Shown piece by piece: positions 1-8,118 of a stretch of 42,093 nt of DNA. Within the stretch, counting starts at the first letter, position 1. Every line of letters starts with the position of its first letter. A model generated the notes under the pieces. That model was not told where the DNA came from and made no database searches. It was given only the letters and a program-made list of their open reading frames with translations. The translations under genes were made by a program, and so were the position numbers. The stretch comes from an uncultured Clostridia bacterium (GTDB lineage Bacteria; Bacillota; Clostridia; Christensenellales; HGM11417). Location: NCBI GenBank assembly GCA_944332455.1, contig CALVJY010000019.1, forward strand, positions 1-42,093. The letters run 5' to 3'.

Positions 1-275
1 AAAAGCGCATGGGTTTTGGCTGGACTCATACGCTGTTTGCCCTTTCTTCAATAGTGTCCATAAAATGTATTAGCAACTGCAATGCTTAGATATAACAATC
101 AGATCAACAACGTATTGGCGGGAGTGGGACGCAGAAAAATTGTCCTGAGGTGGGTCGGACAGACCTCCGGAAGTTAAGCCCTCCGCGAAAGCCCCTTTGG
201 GTGAAGGCCCTCGTTCGAGGACGCGACCTACATCTATGACGGCAGAGAAAAGACGGTTTATACTTGGATTTCAAG
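1..275. other. Stretch without recognisable gene
   Basis: I see no convincing gene, tRNA or rRNA here. Base composition is visibly more AT-rich than the rest of the window. Short open frames exist on both strands, but none has a ribosome site plus a recognisable protein. Because a decayed transposase start lies immediately to the right, this stretch may be part of the same mobile-element remnant, but no second end could be identified. Confidence 0.4.
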
Positions 276-446
276 CTAAAAGAAGCTCGGACACCCGTTA
301 CACTCCGCACTGTTGCTCTTGTTTTTCCCGGTACCCCTCCCTGTCTGTCGTTGATCTCTTTTCGTAATATGGTCTTGCGGAATTAAGTCTTCTATGCTTA
401 CCATCCGTATCTGATTCCGGCTGCTCGTCTCTTTCTTGTTTATCAT
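276..446 (-). pseudogene. Decayed IS1182-like transposase N-terminus
   Basis: The first residues after the ATG at 446 include RNQIRMVSIEDLIPQDH, which resembles the N-terminal motif of IS1182-family DDE transposases (RNQ..MVSIEDLVPKDH). The similarity then stops. A short distance on, ECNGCP appears in this frame and DREGYRE in an adjacent frame; these resemble the internal REGYR...C..CP segment of the same family. The reading frame ends after about 56 residues, whereas intact members have more than 400. I infer a large internal deletion plus a frameshift. A TATAAT-like element lies upstream (453-458, - strand). The family match is from memory of motifs, not a search. Confidence 0.5.
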
Positions 447-463
447 GTTTCTATTATAGCACA

Positions 464-497
464 ACCCCCGTTAAAAGGCATGCCTTTTAACGGGGGT
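464..497. repeat. Perfect 34-bp palindrome
   Basis: The two 17-nt arms (464-480 and 481-497) are exactly complementary, centred on GGCATGCC and ending in CCCCCG/CGGGGG. It sits just upstream of the transposase remnant start. It could be a fused pair of element ends, a cruciform or a terminator stem without a long loop. Its tight position beside the remnant favours a mobile-element origin (inference). Confidence 0.8.
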
Positions 498-511
498 GTC
501 TTCAGACTGAA

Positions 512-535
512 CCCCGCGATTTTCGCGGGGTTTTT
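512..535 (+). terminator. Intrinsic terminator
   Basis: Stem CCCCGCGA (512-519) pairs with TCGCGGGG (523-530) over a 3-nt loop and runs into a T-tract at 531-535. It is positioned to stop rightward transcription before the proC promoter. Confidence 0.8.
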
Positions 536-653
536 GCATCCCGGATTAACGTTTAGCTTTAATAAGCTTGAAGTTTCCGAAATACCGCAACAAACGAGCA
601 TGAGCTGTTTACGAAGATTGGAATCGTTTAACCTCATATCTGAAGCAATTGAC

Positions 654-671
654 TTGAACGACAGCGTTCAA
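654..671. promoter_or_regulatory. Inverted repeat abutting the proC promoter
   Basis: TTGAACG (654-660) and CGTTCAA (665-671) form a 7-bp dyad with a 4-nt centre. It ends one base before the -35 hexamer at 673. Position and symmetry suit an operator, but no cognate regulator is known from the sequence. Confidence 0.4.
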
Positions 672-672
672 T

Positions 673-701
673 TTGACTTTTCAGGGAAAATAGAGTACAA
701 T
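673..701 (+). promoter_or_regulatory. Sigma-A promoter for the proC operon
   Basis: TTGACT at 673-678 and TACAAT at 696-701 are separated by exactly 17 nt. The predicted start is about 25 nt upstream of the proC ATG. It probably drives proC through mutS2, since the gaps between those genes are only overlaps or up to 10 nt. Confidence 0.8.
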
Positions 702-731
702 AGGTCTGATCACCTAAGGAAGGATGAGAAG

Positions 732-1523
732 ATGAAAACTTATAAACTGGGCATTTTAGGGTACGGGAACATGGCTTCCGCCATCGCGGGCGGGATTTTG
801 AAAAAAAATGTGCTGCGGGCCGGGCAGATCCTGGTCTGCGACAGTGATCCTAAAAAGACCGACGCGGCCCGGGCGGCCGGGTTTTGTCCGGCGCGCGATC
901 ATCAGCAGTTGGCTGATGACTGCGAATTCGTCCTGCTTTCGGTCAAGCCCCAGATGTTCGAGGAGGCCGTCCGCGGCATCCGCTTTGAGCAGAATGTGCT
1001 GATCAGCATCATGGCCGGGGTCCGGATCGACCGGATCGAGTCGCTGACCGGCTGCAGGGCGGCCCGGATCATGCCCAACACGCCGGCTTTGGTGGGGAAG
1101 GGCATCAGCGCGGTGGACGCCTCCCATCTGACGACCTCCGGGCGGCAGTTCGTGCTGGAGATCTTCGGCGCGGTCGGGGAGGTGCTGGAGTGCCCCGAGG
1201 ACAAAATGGACGGCGTGACGGCCGTCAGCGGGAGCGGGCCGGCCTATGTCTATCTCTGGCTGGACAGCCTGATCCGGGCGGGGCAGAAGCTGGGCTTTTC
1301 CGAGGCAGAGGCCCGAAAACTGGCCGTGCAGACCTTTGCGGGGGCGGCCGAAATGGTCAAACAGTCCGAAGAGCCGCTGGAGGTGTTGATCGACCGGGTC
1401 TGCAGCAAGGGCGGGACCACCATCGAGGCGGTCAAAACCTTCCGCAGCGGCGGGCAGTACGAGCTGACCGAAGAGGCCGTCCGGGCCTGTTTTCAGCGCT
1501 CCCGGGAGCTTTCCTCCCTGTAA
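732..1523 (+). CDS. proC: Pyrroline-5-carboxylate reductase
   Basis: Cytoplasmic last enzyme of proline synthesis; reduces 1-pyrroline-5-carboxylate to L-proline with NAD(P)H. The 263-residue length is normal for ProC. The N-terminal Rossmann fold carries GILGYGNMASAIAGG (residues 7-21). MPNTPALVGKG (114-124) and SGSGPAYVY (166-174) match the substrate and dimer regions of the family. The start is the ATG preceded by AAGGAAGG at 8 nt; the open frame extends further upstream, but that part shows no family similarity and overlaps the promoter. First gene of a five-gene run, with rnhA 10 nt downstream. Confidence 0.95.
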   Translation: MKTYKLGILGYGNMASAIAGGILKKNVLRAGQILVCDSDPKKTDAARAAGFCPARDHQQLADDCEFVLLSVKPQMFEEAVRGIRFEQNVLISIMAGVRIDRIESLTGCRAARIMPNTPALVGKGISAVDASHLTTSGRQFVLEIFGAVGEVLECPEDKMDGVTAVSGSGPAYVYLWLDSLIRAGQKLGFSEAEARKLAVQTFAGAAEMVKQSEEPLEVLIDRVCSKGGTTIEAVKTFRSGGQYELTEEAVRACFQRSRELSSL

Positions 1524-1533
1524 GGTGGCGCAC

Positions 1534-1986
1534 ATGGAACGGAAGGAAGTCGAAATTTACACGGACGGGGCCTGCTCGGGAAATCCTGGCCCGGGCGGAT
1601 GGGGGGTCATCCTGATCTACCGCGGCGTCAAAAAGGAATTGGCCGGCTACGCCAAGGACACCACCAACAACCGGATGGAGCTGTTTTCGGCCCTGGCAGG
1701 TCTTCGGGAATTAAAAGTACCCTGCAAGGTCAAACTATACAGCGACTCGGCCTACCTGGTGGAGGCCTTCAATCAGGGGTGGATCCAGACCTGGTCCAAA
1801 AACAAGTGGAAAAACACCAAGAAAGAGGACGTCAAGAATCAGGATCTTTGGCGAGCCCTGCTCATCGAGACCGCCAAACATCAGGTCACCTTTTGCAAGG
1901 TGAAGGGGCACAGCGACAACGAATTCAACAATCGCTGCGACGAACTGGCCCGGCAGCAGATCGCGCTGGCCGGCGGAGGAACATGA
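1534..1986 (+). CDS. rnhA: Ribonuclease HI
   Basis: Cleaves the RNA strand of RNA-DNA hybrids such as R-loops and Okazaki primers. The 150-residue protein has the full catalytic set: D11 in YTDGAC, E49 in NNRMEL, D71 in YSDSAY and D136 in RCDELA, with the active-site His in VKGHSDNE. The long basic handle typical of bacterial RNase HI (WSKNKWKNTKKEDVKNQ) is present. The ATG at 1534 follows AAGGTGG by 5 nt; a GTG nine bases earlier is a possible alternative. Its stop overlaps the next start in an ATGA, which suggests coupled translation. Confidence 0.95.
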   Translation: MERKEVEIYTDGACSGNPGPGGWGVILIYRGVKKELAGYAKDTTNNRMELFSALAGLRELKVPCKVKLYSDSAYLVEAFNQGWIQTWSKNKWKNTKKEDVKNQDLWRALLIETAKHQVTFCKVKGHSDNEFNNRCDELARQQIALAGGGT

Positions 1987-3032
1987 AAAAAGATATCATC
2001 AACTTTATTCTGACCCTTGTCGGCGCCATCGGAGCCGGGGTGTTCATCTGGTTCACGGATTATTATTCCTTCGGCCTGCAGATCGCGTTGATCTGCCTGC
2101 TGGGGGTCCTGATCGCGCTGGAGATCATTTTTTATGCCCTGAAAAAGCCCATGATCTACAAACTGGGCTTTACGGTGGCCATGCTGGCCTTGCTGTTTGC
2201 CGGGCTGTTTTTCCTGCTCGACCGCATCGGCTTTTTCGAGACGGTCGAGGACATCGACACGCTGAGAGAATATATTTCAGGATTCGGCCCCTTTGCCTTT
2301 GTGGTCTACTTCCTGATCCAGTTTTTCCAGGTCATCGTGGCCCCGATCCCGGCCACGGTCACCATTGCCGTCGGGGCGCTGATCTTCCATCCGGTCGTGG
2401 GCGGGCTGATCAGTCTGGCGGCCATCACGTCGGGATCTGTTCTGGCCTTTCTCATCGGCAAGAAATTCGGGATCAAAGTGGTCAAGTGGATCGTGGGGGA
2501 GGAAAACCTGAAAAAGGGCCTGGAATTGATCAAAGGCAAGGACAAAGTGGCCATCAGCCTGATGTTTCTGTTCCCCTTCTTTCCGGACGACGTGCTCTGC
2601 TTTGTGGCCGGTCTGTCCACCATGAACCTTCCCTTTTTCGTGATCGTCGTGGTGGTCTCCCGCATCATCACCATCACCTCGACCAGCGCGCTAATCTCCT
2701 TCTTTCAATGGATCCTGGCGGAAAATCTGTTCCTGGGCATCATCCTGTGCATTTTGGGAGTTGCCCTGATCGTGGCTGTCTTCTACGTCGGCATGAAGAA
2801 CGCCGACAAGCTGGAACGGTGGATCGAAAAGATCTCCGGCAAGCGGAAGAACAAGAAGGCCGGAAAGTCCGAGTCCGAGGGCGAAGAAGGGAAGGAGCAG
2901 AAAGGGGGAGAGCCGGAGGCTTCCGCGGCGGAGCAGAACCAAGACAGCGCCGCCCAGGTCCGCGCCTTTCAAGAGGAAGCAAGATCCGAGAGCGCTGACA
3001 AGACGGTGAGGAAGGGTCCTGAACATGAGTAA
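1983..3032 (+). CDS. TVP38/TMEM64 (VTT-domain) membrane protein
   Basis: A 349-residue polytopic membrane protein. After two or three N-terminal hydrophobic segments comes the VTT domain: FFQVIVAPIPATVTIAVGAL, a glycine-rich segment SGSVLAFLIGKKFG, and FLFPFFPDDVLCFVAGLS, typical of the TVP38/DedA superfamily whose members are implicated in lipid scrambling or transport. The last roughly 70 residues are an unusual highly charged tail rich in Lys, Glu and Ser, predicted cytoplasmic and disordered. The start overlaps the rnhA stop (ATGA), and the end overlaps the next gene by 8 nt. The substrate is unknown. Confidence 0.85.
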   Translation: MKKDIINFILTLVGAIGAGVFIWFTDYYSFGLQIALICLLGVLIALEIIFYALKKPMIYKLGFTVAMLALLFAGLFFLLDRIGFFETVEDIDTLREYISGFGPFAFVVYFLIQFFQVIVAPIPATVTIAVGALIFHPVVGGLISLAAITSGSVLAFLIGKKFGIKVVKWIVGEENLKKGLELIKGKDKVAISLMFLFPFFPDDVLCFVAGLSTMNLPFFVIVVVVSRIITITSTSALISFFQWILAENLFLGIILCILGVALIVAVFYVGMKNADKLERWIEKISGKRKNKKAGKSESEGEEGKEQKGGEPEASAAEQNQDSAAQVRAFQEEARSESADKTVRKGPEHE

Positions 3033-5340
3033 GTCCCTGTCTTCCGCGACGGAAGGCGAAGCTCCGGCTGCGGAAAAGCGGCCGTTGCCCGAATTGCTGG
3101 CTCCGGCCGGAGATCTGGACTGCGTTCGGGCGGCCCTGGCCTGCGGGGCGGACGCCGTCTACTTGGGGGCGGGGAATTTTCATGCCCGCGCCAAGGTCGG
3201 ATTCGGGCCGGAGGAACTGCGGGAGGCCGTTCGTCTGGCCAAACTGTACGGGGCCGAAATTTATCTGACCCTCAACACCCTGGTGGCGGACGAGGAGGTG
3301 GAGCAGGCGCTGCAAACGGCGGACTTGGCCGTGGAGGCCGGCGTCCGGGCGCTCATTGTCCAGGATCTCGGTCTGGCGCTCCTGTTCCGCCGCCGCTATC
3401 CGGAGATCGAGCTTCATGCCAGCACCCAGATGGGCATACATAACGTGCAGGGGGCCAGGATGCTGCGGGAACTCGGCTTTCAGCGGGTCATTCTCGCCCG
3501 CGAGACCCCGATTTCGGAGATCCGGAAGATCTGCCGGGAGATCGAGACCGAGGTCTTTGTGCAGGGCGCGCTCTGCGTCAGCTTTTCTGGGAACTGCTAT
3601 CTGAGTTCCTCCATCTTTTCGGCCAGCGGCAACCGGGGAAAATGCCTGCAGCCCTGCCGGAAAAAGTATCTCTTAAAACAGGGGAACCGCCCCCTGAAGG
3701 AAGGATATCTGCTCTCGATGTCGGACCTCTGTCTGCTGGACCGGCTGGAGGAGTTGAAGGAGGCCGGCGTCCGTTCGCTGAAGATCGAGGGCCGGCTGCG
3801 CCGGAAGGAGTACGTGGCCGGCGCCGTCACGGCCTACCGCCGGGCGCTGGACGGACGTCCCGATCCGGAGGCCGCGACCGAGCTGAAAAAGCTGTTCAAC
3901 CGGGGAGACTTCACCCTCGGCCACGCCTTTTCGGCAGAGACGAATGATCTCATCAGCGCGGACATTCAGGGACACAAGGGGATCTTCTGGGCCAGGATCG
4001 AGCGGACTGAGGGCCAGCGGCTGATCTGTTCCCGGAGGGGTTTTCCGGGGGACGGCTTCAAGGTCTTCCGGAAGCGGGGAGAGGCGCTCGCCGAGGTCGG
4101 GAGTGCGGTATGCGAAAAAGACGGAGAGCTGGCCGGTTCCAGAGGACTGAAACCGGGAGATCTGCTGTTTCTGACCAGCGATCAAAGGCAGCTGGAGGAC
4201 CTTCGGCAGTTCCCGAAGCCCGCCGTGGACTTGCGATGCAGGCTGACCGCCGGCCGCCCTGCCGAGCTGGAACTGTCCGTTCGCGCGGGGAGCGGGAAGG
4301 TGACGATCCAAACCAAAGGCGCCCCTGTCCAGCCGGCTACCGGAACGGGGTTGACCGAGGAGCAGGTGCGCGCCCAGCTGTGCAAACTCAACGATACTCT
4401 CTTTCAGCCCGGAGCCGTCCGCATCGACATGGAGGCCGGCCTCTTTTTGCCGGTCTCGGCTCTGAACGCCCTTCGGCGGCAGGGCGTCGGGCAGCTTGAG
4501 TGCGCTTTGGACGAGCTCGGCTCCAAGCCGGTCATTCGCCCCGCAGATCCCGTTCTTCCCGAGCGGGCGGGCCGAAGATCGGGCCGGGTGATCCTCTTCC
4601 GGCCGGGAACGGAGCTGCCGGATCCCGAGGCCGAGGCCTTTGTCCTGAAGCCCTTCGACCTGGCGGAGGATCCCAAAGTCCCGTCTCCGGAAAAGACCTT
4701 TCTCTATCTTCCGGCCTACACTTCGGAGGCCGACCTCGCCAAGGCCGGGGCCTATCTGGAAAAATACGGCCTCTGCGGGATCTGGGCCGATCAGCTCTCC
4801 CAGGTCCGTTGGGCGGAAGCGCGTGAACTGCCCTACTACTGCGGGCTGGGCATGAACGTGTTCAACGGGCAGACTGCGGCCTTTTTTCAGCGCCGCCCCC
4901 TCTGCCGGGGGATGGCGCTCTCGCAGGAACTCAACCGCAGGCAGCTGGCCTCCCTGACCGGGTTGGACAAGGTCCTCCTGTACGCCTATGGCCGGCCGGA
5001 GGTCATGACCCTCCGTCACTGCCCGGTCCGGCAGGGCTACGGCACGAACTGCGCCGACTGCCGTTACCGGGAGGGGCTGAGCCTGACCGACGAAAAGGGC
5101 GTCGTCTTTCCCTTCAGTCGGATGAAGATGAGCGACTGCACTTTTTTCCTCCACAATTCCACCCCTTTTTCCGCCTTCAAAGTTCTGCGGAACTTTTTCT
5201 GCGGGCTGATCCTGGACTTTACTTTCCCCGAGGGGATCCCGCCGGAGGAGGTTCTGGCCTACTGCCGGCAGGCGGAGGCCGGAAAGGCGCCGGCCTGGCC
5301 CTATCCGGGGACTTCAGGCAATCTCAATCGCGGAGTCTGA
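3025..5340 (+). CDS. U32 family peptidase-like protein
   Basis: 771-residue protein. The N-terminal third is a clear U32 domain: ELLAPAGDLDCVRAALACGA, a TIM-barrel start with DAVYLGAGNFHARAK, then HASTQMGIHN and the Cys-containing signature around FVQGALCVSFSGNCYLSS and GNRGKCLQPCRKKY. The rest matches the long U32 class with a DUF3656-like region and a late Cys group (YGTNCADCRYREG). Characterised U32 members act in RNA modification (RlhA in 23S rRNA hydroxylation, TrhP in tRNA hydroxylation) or as collagenase-like proteases; which applies here is not shown. The start at 3025 has GAGGAAGGG upstream and overlaps the previous gene by 8 nt. Confidence 0.88.
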   Translation: MSKSLSSATEGEAPAAEKRPLPELLAPAGDLDCVRAALACGADAVYLGAGNFHARAKVGFGPEELREAVRLAKLYGAEIYLTLNTLVADEEVEQALQTADLAVEAGVRALIVQDLGLALLFRRRYPEIELHASTQMGIHNVQGARMLRELGFQRVILARETPISEIRKICREIETEVFVQGALCVSFSGNCYLSSSIFSASGNRGKCLQPCRKKYLLKQGNRPLKEGYLLSMSDLCLLDRLEELKEAGVRSLKIEGRLRRKEYVAGAVTAYRRALDGRPDPEAATELKKLFNRGDFTLGHAFSAETNDLISADIQGHKGIFWARIERTEGQRLICSRRGFPGDGFKVFRKRGEALAEVGSAVCEKDGELAGSRGLKPGDLLFLTSDQRQLEDLRQFPKPAVDLRCRLTAGRPAELELSVRAGSGKVTIQTKGAPVQPATGTGLTEEQVRAQLCKLNDTLFQPGAVRIDMEAGLFLPVSALNALRRQGVGQLECALDELGSKPVIRPADPVLPERAGRRSGRVILFRPGTELPDPEAEAFVLKPFDLAEDPKVPSPEKTFLYLPAYTSEADLAKAGAYLEKYGLCGIWADQLSQVRWAEARELPYYCGLGMNVFNGQTAAFFQRRPLCRGMALSQELNRRQLASLTGLDKVLLYAYGRPEVMTLRHCPVRQGYGTNCADCRYREGLSLTDEKGVVFPFSRMKMSDCTFFLHNSTPFSAFKVLRNFFCGLILDFTFPEGIPPEEVLAYCRQAEAGKAPAWPYPGTSGNLNRGV

Positions 5341-5343
5341 CTT

Positions 5344-7725
5344 ATGATCGACGCAAAAACACTGAACATTCTGGAATACCGTCGGATTACCGACCGCCTC
5401 GCGGAATTCTGCGTCAACGAGGGGGCGGCCGGGCGGTGCCGGACCTTAGAGCCCGTCACCGAATTCGAGGCCTGTCAGGACCTTCTGGACTGGACGGCCG
5501 AGGCCGACAGGATCCTGTACCTGTACGCCGCCGACCCGGTCTGTTCCTTCGACGAGATCGGCCCGGTCCTCGAAAAGGCACACGTGCTGTCTACCTTGAG
5601 CATTCCCGAGATCATGCGCTCGGCCAGACTGCTCCGTGCCGCCCGGATCTTTTCGGCCACGCTGCAGCCGCTACCGGACGAGGGGTTGGAAAAATTCAAA
5701 TCCTTCGCGGGGGCGCTGTACGAAGATCTCTTCTTTGAAAAGGAGACCGAGCGCTGTTTCCTGACCGAGGAGCAGGTCGCCGATCAGGCCACGGACGAGC
5801 TGTTTTCCATCCGGAAAAAGATCCGGAAGTGCAACGAGGACATCAAAAACACCCTGCTGAATATGTCCCGGAGCAAGGATTTTTCCGCCTTTTTGCAGGA
5901 CTCTCTGGTCACCCTGCGGAACGGGCGGTATGTGCTGCCCGTCAAGCAAGAGCACAGGTCCGCCGTTCCCGGCCTCATCCACGACCAGTCCGCGACCGGG
6001 GCCACCGTCTTCATCGAGCCCATGGCCGTGGTGGAGGCCAACAACGAACTGCGCACGCTGTACGCCGAGGAACAGGCCGAGATCGAGCGCATCCTCAAGC
6101 ACTTTACCGCAAAGGTCTGCGGCATGTACGAGGCGCTGAAGACGGACGCCGAAATTCTGACCGTCTGCGACGTCCACCTGGCCAAGGCCAAGTACGCGCA
6201 CAGCGTCAAGGGGCAGCCGCCCAAGCTCAACTCCTCGGGCTTCATCGACATCAAGGGGGGAAGGCATCCGCTGATCGATCCCCAAAAGGTGGTGCCCGTC
6301 AGCGTCTCGCTGGGCCAAAACTACCGGATGCTGGTGATCACCGGGCCGAACACCGGCGGCAAGACGGTGACCCTGAAGCTGACCGGCCTGTTCTGTCTGA
6401 TGGCCATGAGCGGGATGTTCCTGCCCTGTCTGGAGGGGACCGAGATCTCCGTCTTTTCCAAGATCTTTTGCGACATCGGGGACGAGCAGAGCATTGAGCA
6501 GTCCCTCAGCACGTTTTCCTCCCACATCAAAAACATCGCCTACATCACCGATCATGTGGACCGGGACACCCTGGTCCTGATGGACGAGATCGGGGCGGGC
6601 ACCGATCCCGAGGAGGGCAGCGCGCTGGCCATGGCGGTGCTGGAGGCCCTGCTGGAATCCGGGTGCAAGGGCATTTTGACCACGCACTACGGAGAGCTGA
6701 AGGAATTCAGTATGGTCACCGAGGGGGTGGAAAATGCCTCCATGGCCTTCGATCCCGTGGACTTTGCCCCCACTTACCGCCTGAACATCGGCATGCCGGG
6801 CAGCTCCAACGCCCTGGAGATCGCCAACCGCCTGCACCTCGCCCCCCGGATCATCCAAAGGGCCAGGGGCTACCTGAAACAGGAGAAGGTCGACCTCGAG
6901 CGGGTGCTGCAGCGGGCGGAGGAGTCCCGCTTTCAGGCGCAGACCATCGTCGAGGAGGTCTCCAGGGAAAAATCCGAACTCGAACAGAAGCTGGCCGAGG
7001 TGGAAGCCGAGCGGGAAAAGCTGGCCCGGGAACGGGAAAAACTGACCCAGAACGCCAAGATGGAGTCCAGGCGGATCATCCACGAAACGGTCTACGAGGC
7101 CGAGGAGATCGTGGGAAAACTGAAGGACCTGCTCAACGAGGAATTGAGCGAGCAGACCCTGTTTACCGCCAGGCAGCTCAAGAAAAAGCTGGAAAACCTC
7201 AGCTACAAAAACCAGGCCGAGGAGGAGAGCTTTTTCGAAGAACCCAAGCCTCTGACCCGGGACAAGCTGTTCCGCAACCGGCAGGTCTATGTCCGCTCCC
7301 TGAAGGCGGTGGCCACCCTGGTCGACTTCAACGAGCGGAAAAACGAGTACCGGGTGCGGCTGGGCAATCTGACCACCGTGGTCCGCTTCGAAGATCTGTG
7401 CGAGGTCAAAAAACAGCCGGCCCCCAAAAAAGAATCCAGGCCGGAGGTCTACCTGAAGAGGGGAGGGCCCGCCGCCGTCGCCTCCGAGATCAAGCTGCTG
7501 GGCAAGACCGTGGCCGAGGCGCTGCCAGAGGTCGAAGCCTTTCTGGATCAGGCCTATCTGTCCGGCCTGCACGAAGTCAAGATCATTCACGGCACCGGAA
7601 CGGGGGCCCTGCGCAAGGCCATTCAGGATGATCTGCGGCGCAATCCCTGCGTGCAGGAGTTCCGGGACGGTGTCTACGGCGAGGGAGAGCGCGGCGTGAC
7701 CATCGTCACTTTGAAGGAAAAATAA
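5344..7725 (+). CDS. mutS2: MutS2 ATPase with Smr domain
   Basis: 793 residues, the usual MutS2 length. MutS2 (RqcU) recognises branched DNA and, in Bacillus, collided ribosomes. Seen: MutS-type core, Walker A GPNTGGKT near residue 335, Walker B and signature LVLMDEIGAGTDPEEGSAL, a long Glu/Arg/Lys coiled coil after about residue 510, and a C-terminal Smr domain with HGTGTGALR. The LDLRG-type motif at the start of Smr is replaced by IKLLG, losing both the Asp and Arg linked to nuclease activity in Smr proteins; the HGxGxG half is intact. It starts 3 nt after the U32 gene stop; the SD is GGAG near 5330. Confidence 0.95.
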   Translation: MIDAKTLNILEYRRITDRLAEFCVNEGAAGRCRTLEPVTEFEACQDLLDWTAEADRILYLYAADPVCSFDEIGPVLEKAHVLSTLSIPEIMRSARLLRAARIFSATLQPLPDEGLEKFKSFAGALYEDLFFEKETERCFLTEEQVADQATDELFSIRKKIRKCNEDIKNTLLNMSRSKDFSAFLQDSLVTLRNGRYVLPVKQEHRSAVPGLIHDQSATGATVFIEPMAVVEANNELRTLYAEEQAEIERILKHFTAKVCGMYEALKTDAEILTVCDVHLAKAKYAHSVKGQPPKLNSSGFIDIKGGRHPLIDPQKVVPVSVSLGQNYRMLVITGPNTGGKTVTLKLTGLFCLMAMSGMFLPCLEGTEISVFSKIFCDIGDEQSIEQSLSTFSSHIKNIAYITDHVDRDTLVLMDEIGAGTDPEEGSALAMAVLEALLESGCKGILTTHYGELKEFSMVTEGVENASMAFDPVDFAPTYRLNIGMPGSSNALEIANRLHLAPRIIQRARGYLKQEKVDLERVLQRAEESRFQAQTIVEEVSREKSELEQKLAEVEAEREKLAREREKLTQNAKMESRRIIHETVYEAEEIVGKLKDLLNEELSEQTLFTARQLKKKLENLSYKNQAEEESFFEEPKPLTRDKLFRNRQVYVRSLKAVATLVDFNERKNEYRVRLGNLTTVVRFEDLCEVKKQPAPKKESRPEVYLKRGGPAAVASEIKLLGKTVAEALPEVEAFLDQAYLSGLHEVKIIHGTGTGALRKAIQDDLRRNPCVQEFRDGVYGEGERGVTIVTLKEK

Positions 7726-8030
7726 GACTGAGGGGACAAATTCGCTTTTATTTTAGTTCAGTATTAGTCTCCGATTCGTCTCGATCATGTTTTCCGTTTA
7801 GCCTCGCCCGGAGCCGAACGGGGTTCAAAATACTGCATAGTACTATGCAAAACCCATATTTTTCAGAGTACTATGCAGGACAAACACTCCTTACTGCCAC
7901 AAGCAGAAAAGAAACTCTTTTTGTCTTCCCAAAAGAACCTTACTTGCCTCAAAAAAGGGCCTGTCAAGATCGAGGGCCGCCCGTCAGTCCTTTTGCAGGC
8001 AGTCCTGTTGGATCAAGTGCTTCCGACCTT
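7726..8030. other. Intergenic stretch between mutS2 and nadK
   Basis: No gene is recognised in these roughly 300 bases. They hold the palindromic TGCATAGTACTATGCA element described separately and otherwise only short open frames without ribosome sites. A frame open from 7873 runs into nadK, but its upstream part has no similarity to NAD kinases and crosses the terminator and promoter. Confidence 0.6.
7833..7878. promoter_or_regulatory. Double palindromic element (TGCATAGTACTATGCA type)
   Basis: TGCATAGTACTATGCA (7834-7849) is a perfect 16-bp palindrome. A second half site, AGTACTATGCAG (7867-7878), is exactly complementary to CTGCATAGTACT (7833-7844), giving 12-bp inverted arms 22 nt apart. 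The same architecture recurs at 20897-20941 and the core palindrome at 14706-14723. It resembles a regulator operator; the PadR-type protein in this window is a candidate binder (inference). Confidence 0.6.
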
Positions 8031-8062
8031 CCCCCGATTTTTTCGGAAATCGGGGGATTTTC
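8031..8062 (+). terminator. Intrinsic terminator ending the proC-mutS2 operon
   Basis: CCCCCGATTT (8031-8040) pairs with AAATCGGGGG (8047-8056) over a 6-nt loop, followed by ATTTTCTC. The nadK promoter begins right after it. Confidence 0.75.
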
Positions 8063-8064
8063 TC

Positions 8065-8093
8065 TTGTATATTTATCGAACTTATTGTATAAT
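8065..8093 (+). promoter_or_regulatory. Promoter for nadK-argR-recN
   Basis: TTGTAT (8065-8070) and a perfect TATAAT (8088-8093) with a 17-nt spacer. The predicted start is about 20 nt upstream of the nadK ATG. Confidence 0.7.
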
Positions 8094-8118
8094 TATAGAA
8101 AACAAGATCGAGGCCGCC

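Noticed and set aside
1..470. Stable RNA gene in the AT-rich left end
   Set aside because: No tRNA cloverleaf, rRNA or tmRNA signature could be recognised.
480..731. N-terminal extension of ProC
   Set aside because: It spans a palindrome, a terminator and the promoter; the family start fits the ATG at 732 with a strong ribosome site.
5671..7590. Long - strand open frame of 639 codons opposite mutS2
   Set aside because: Shadow of a GC-rich gene: no ribosome site, low-complexity Gly/Leu/His/Asp composition, and the + strand has an unmistakable MutS2.
7873..8118. N-terminal extension of NAD kinase
   Set aside because: The extra 82 codons cross a terminator and a promoter and have no similarity to NAD kinases.
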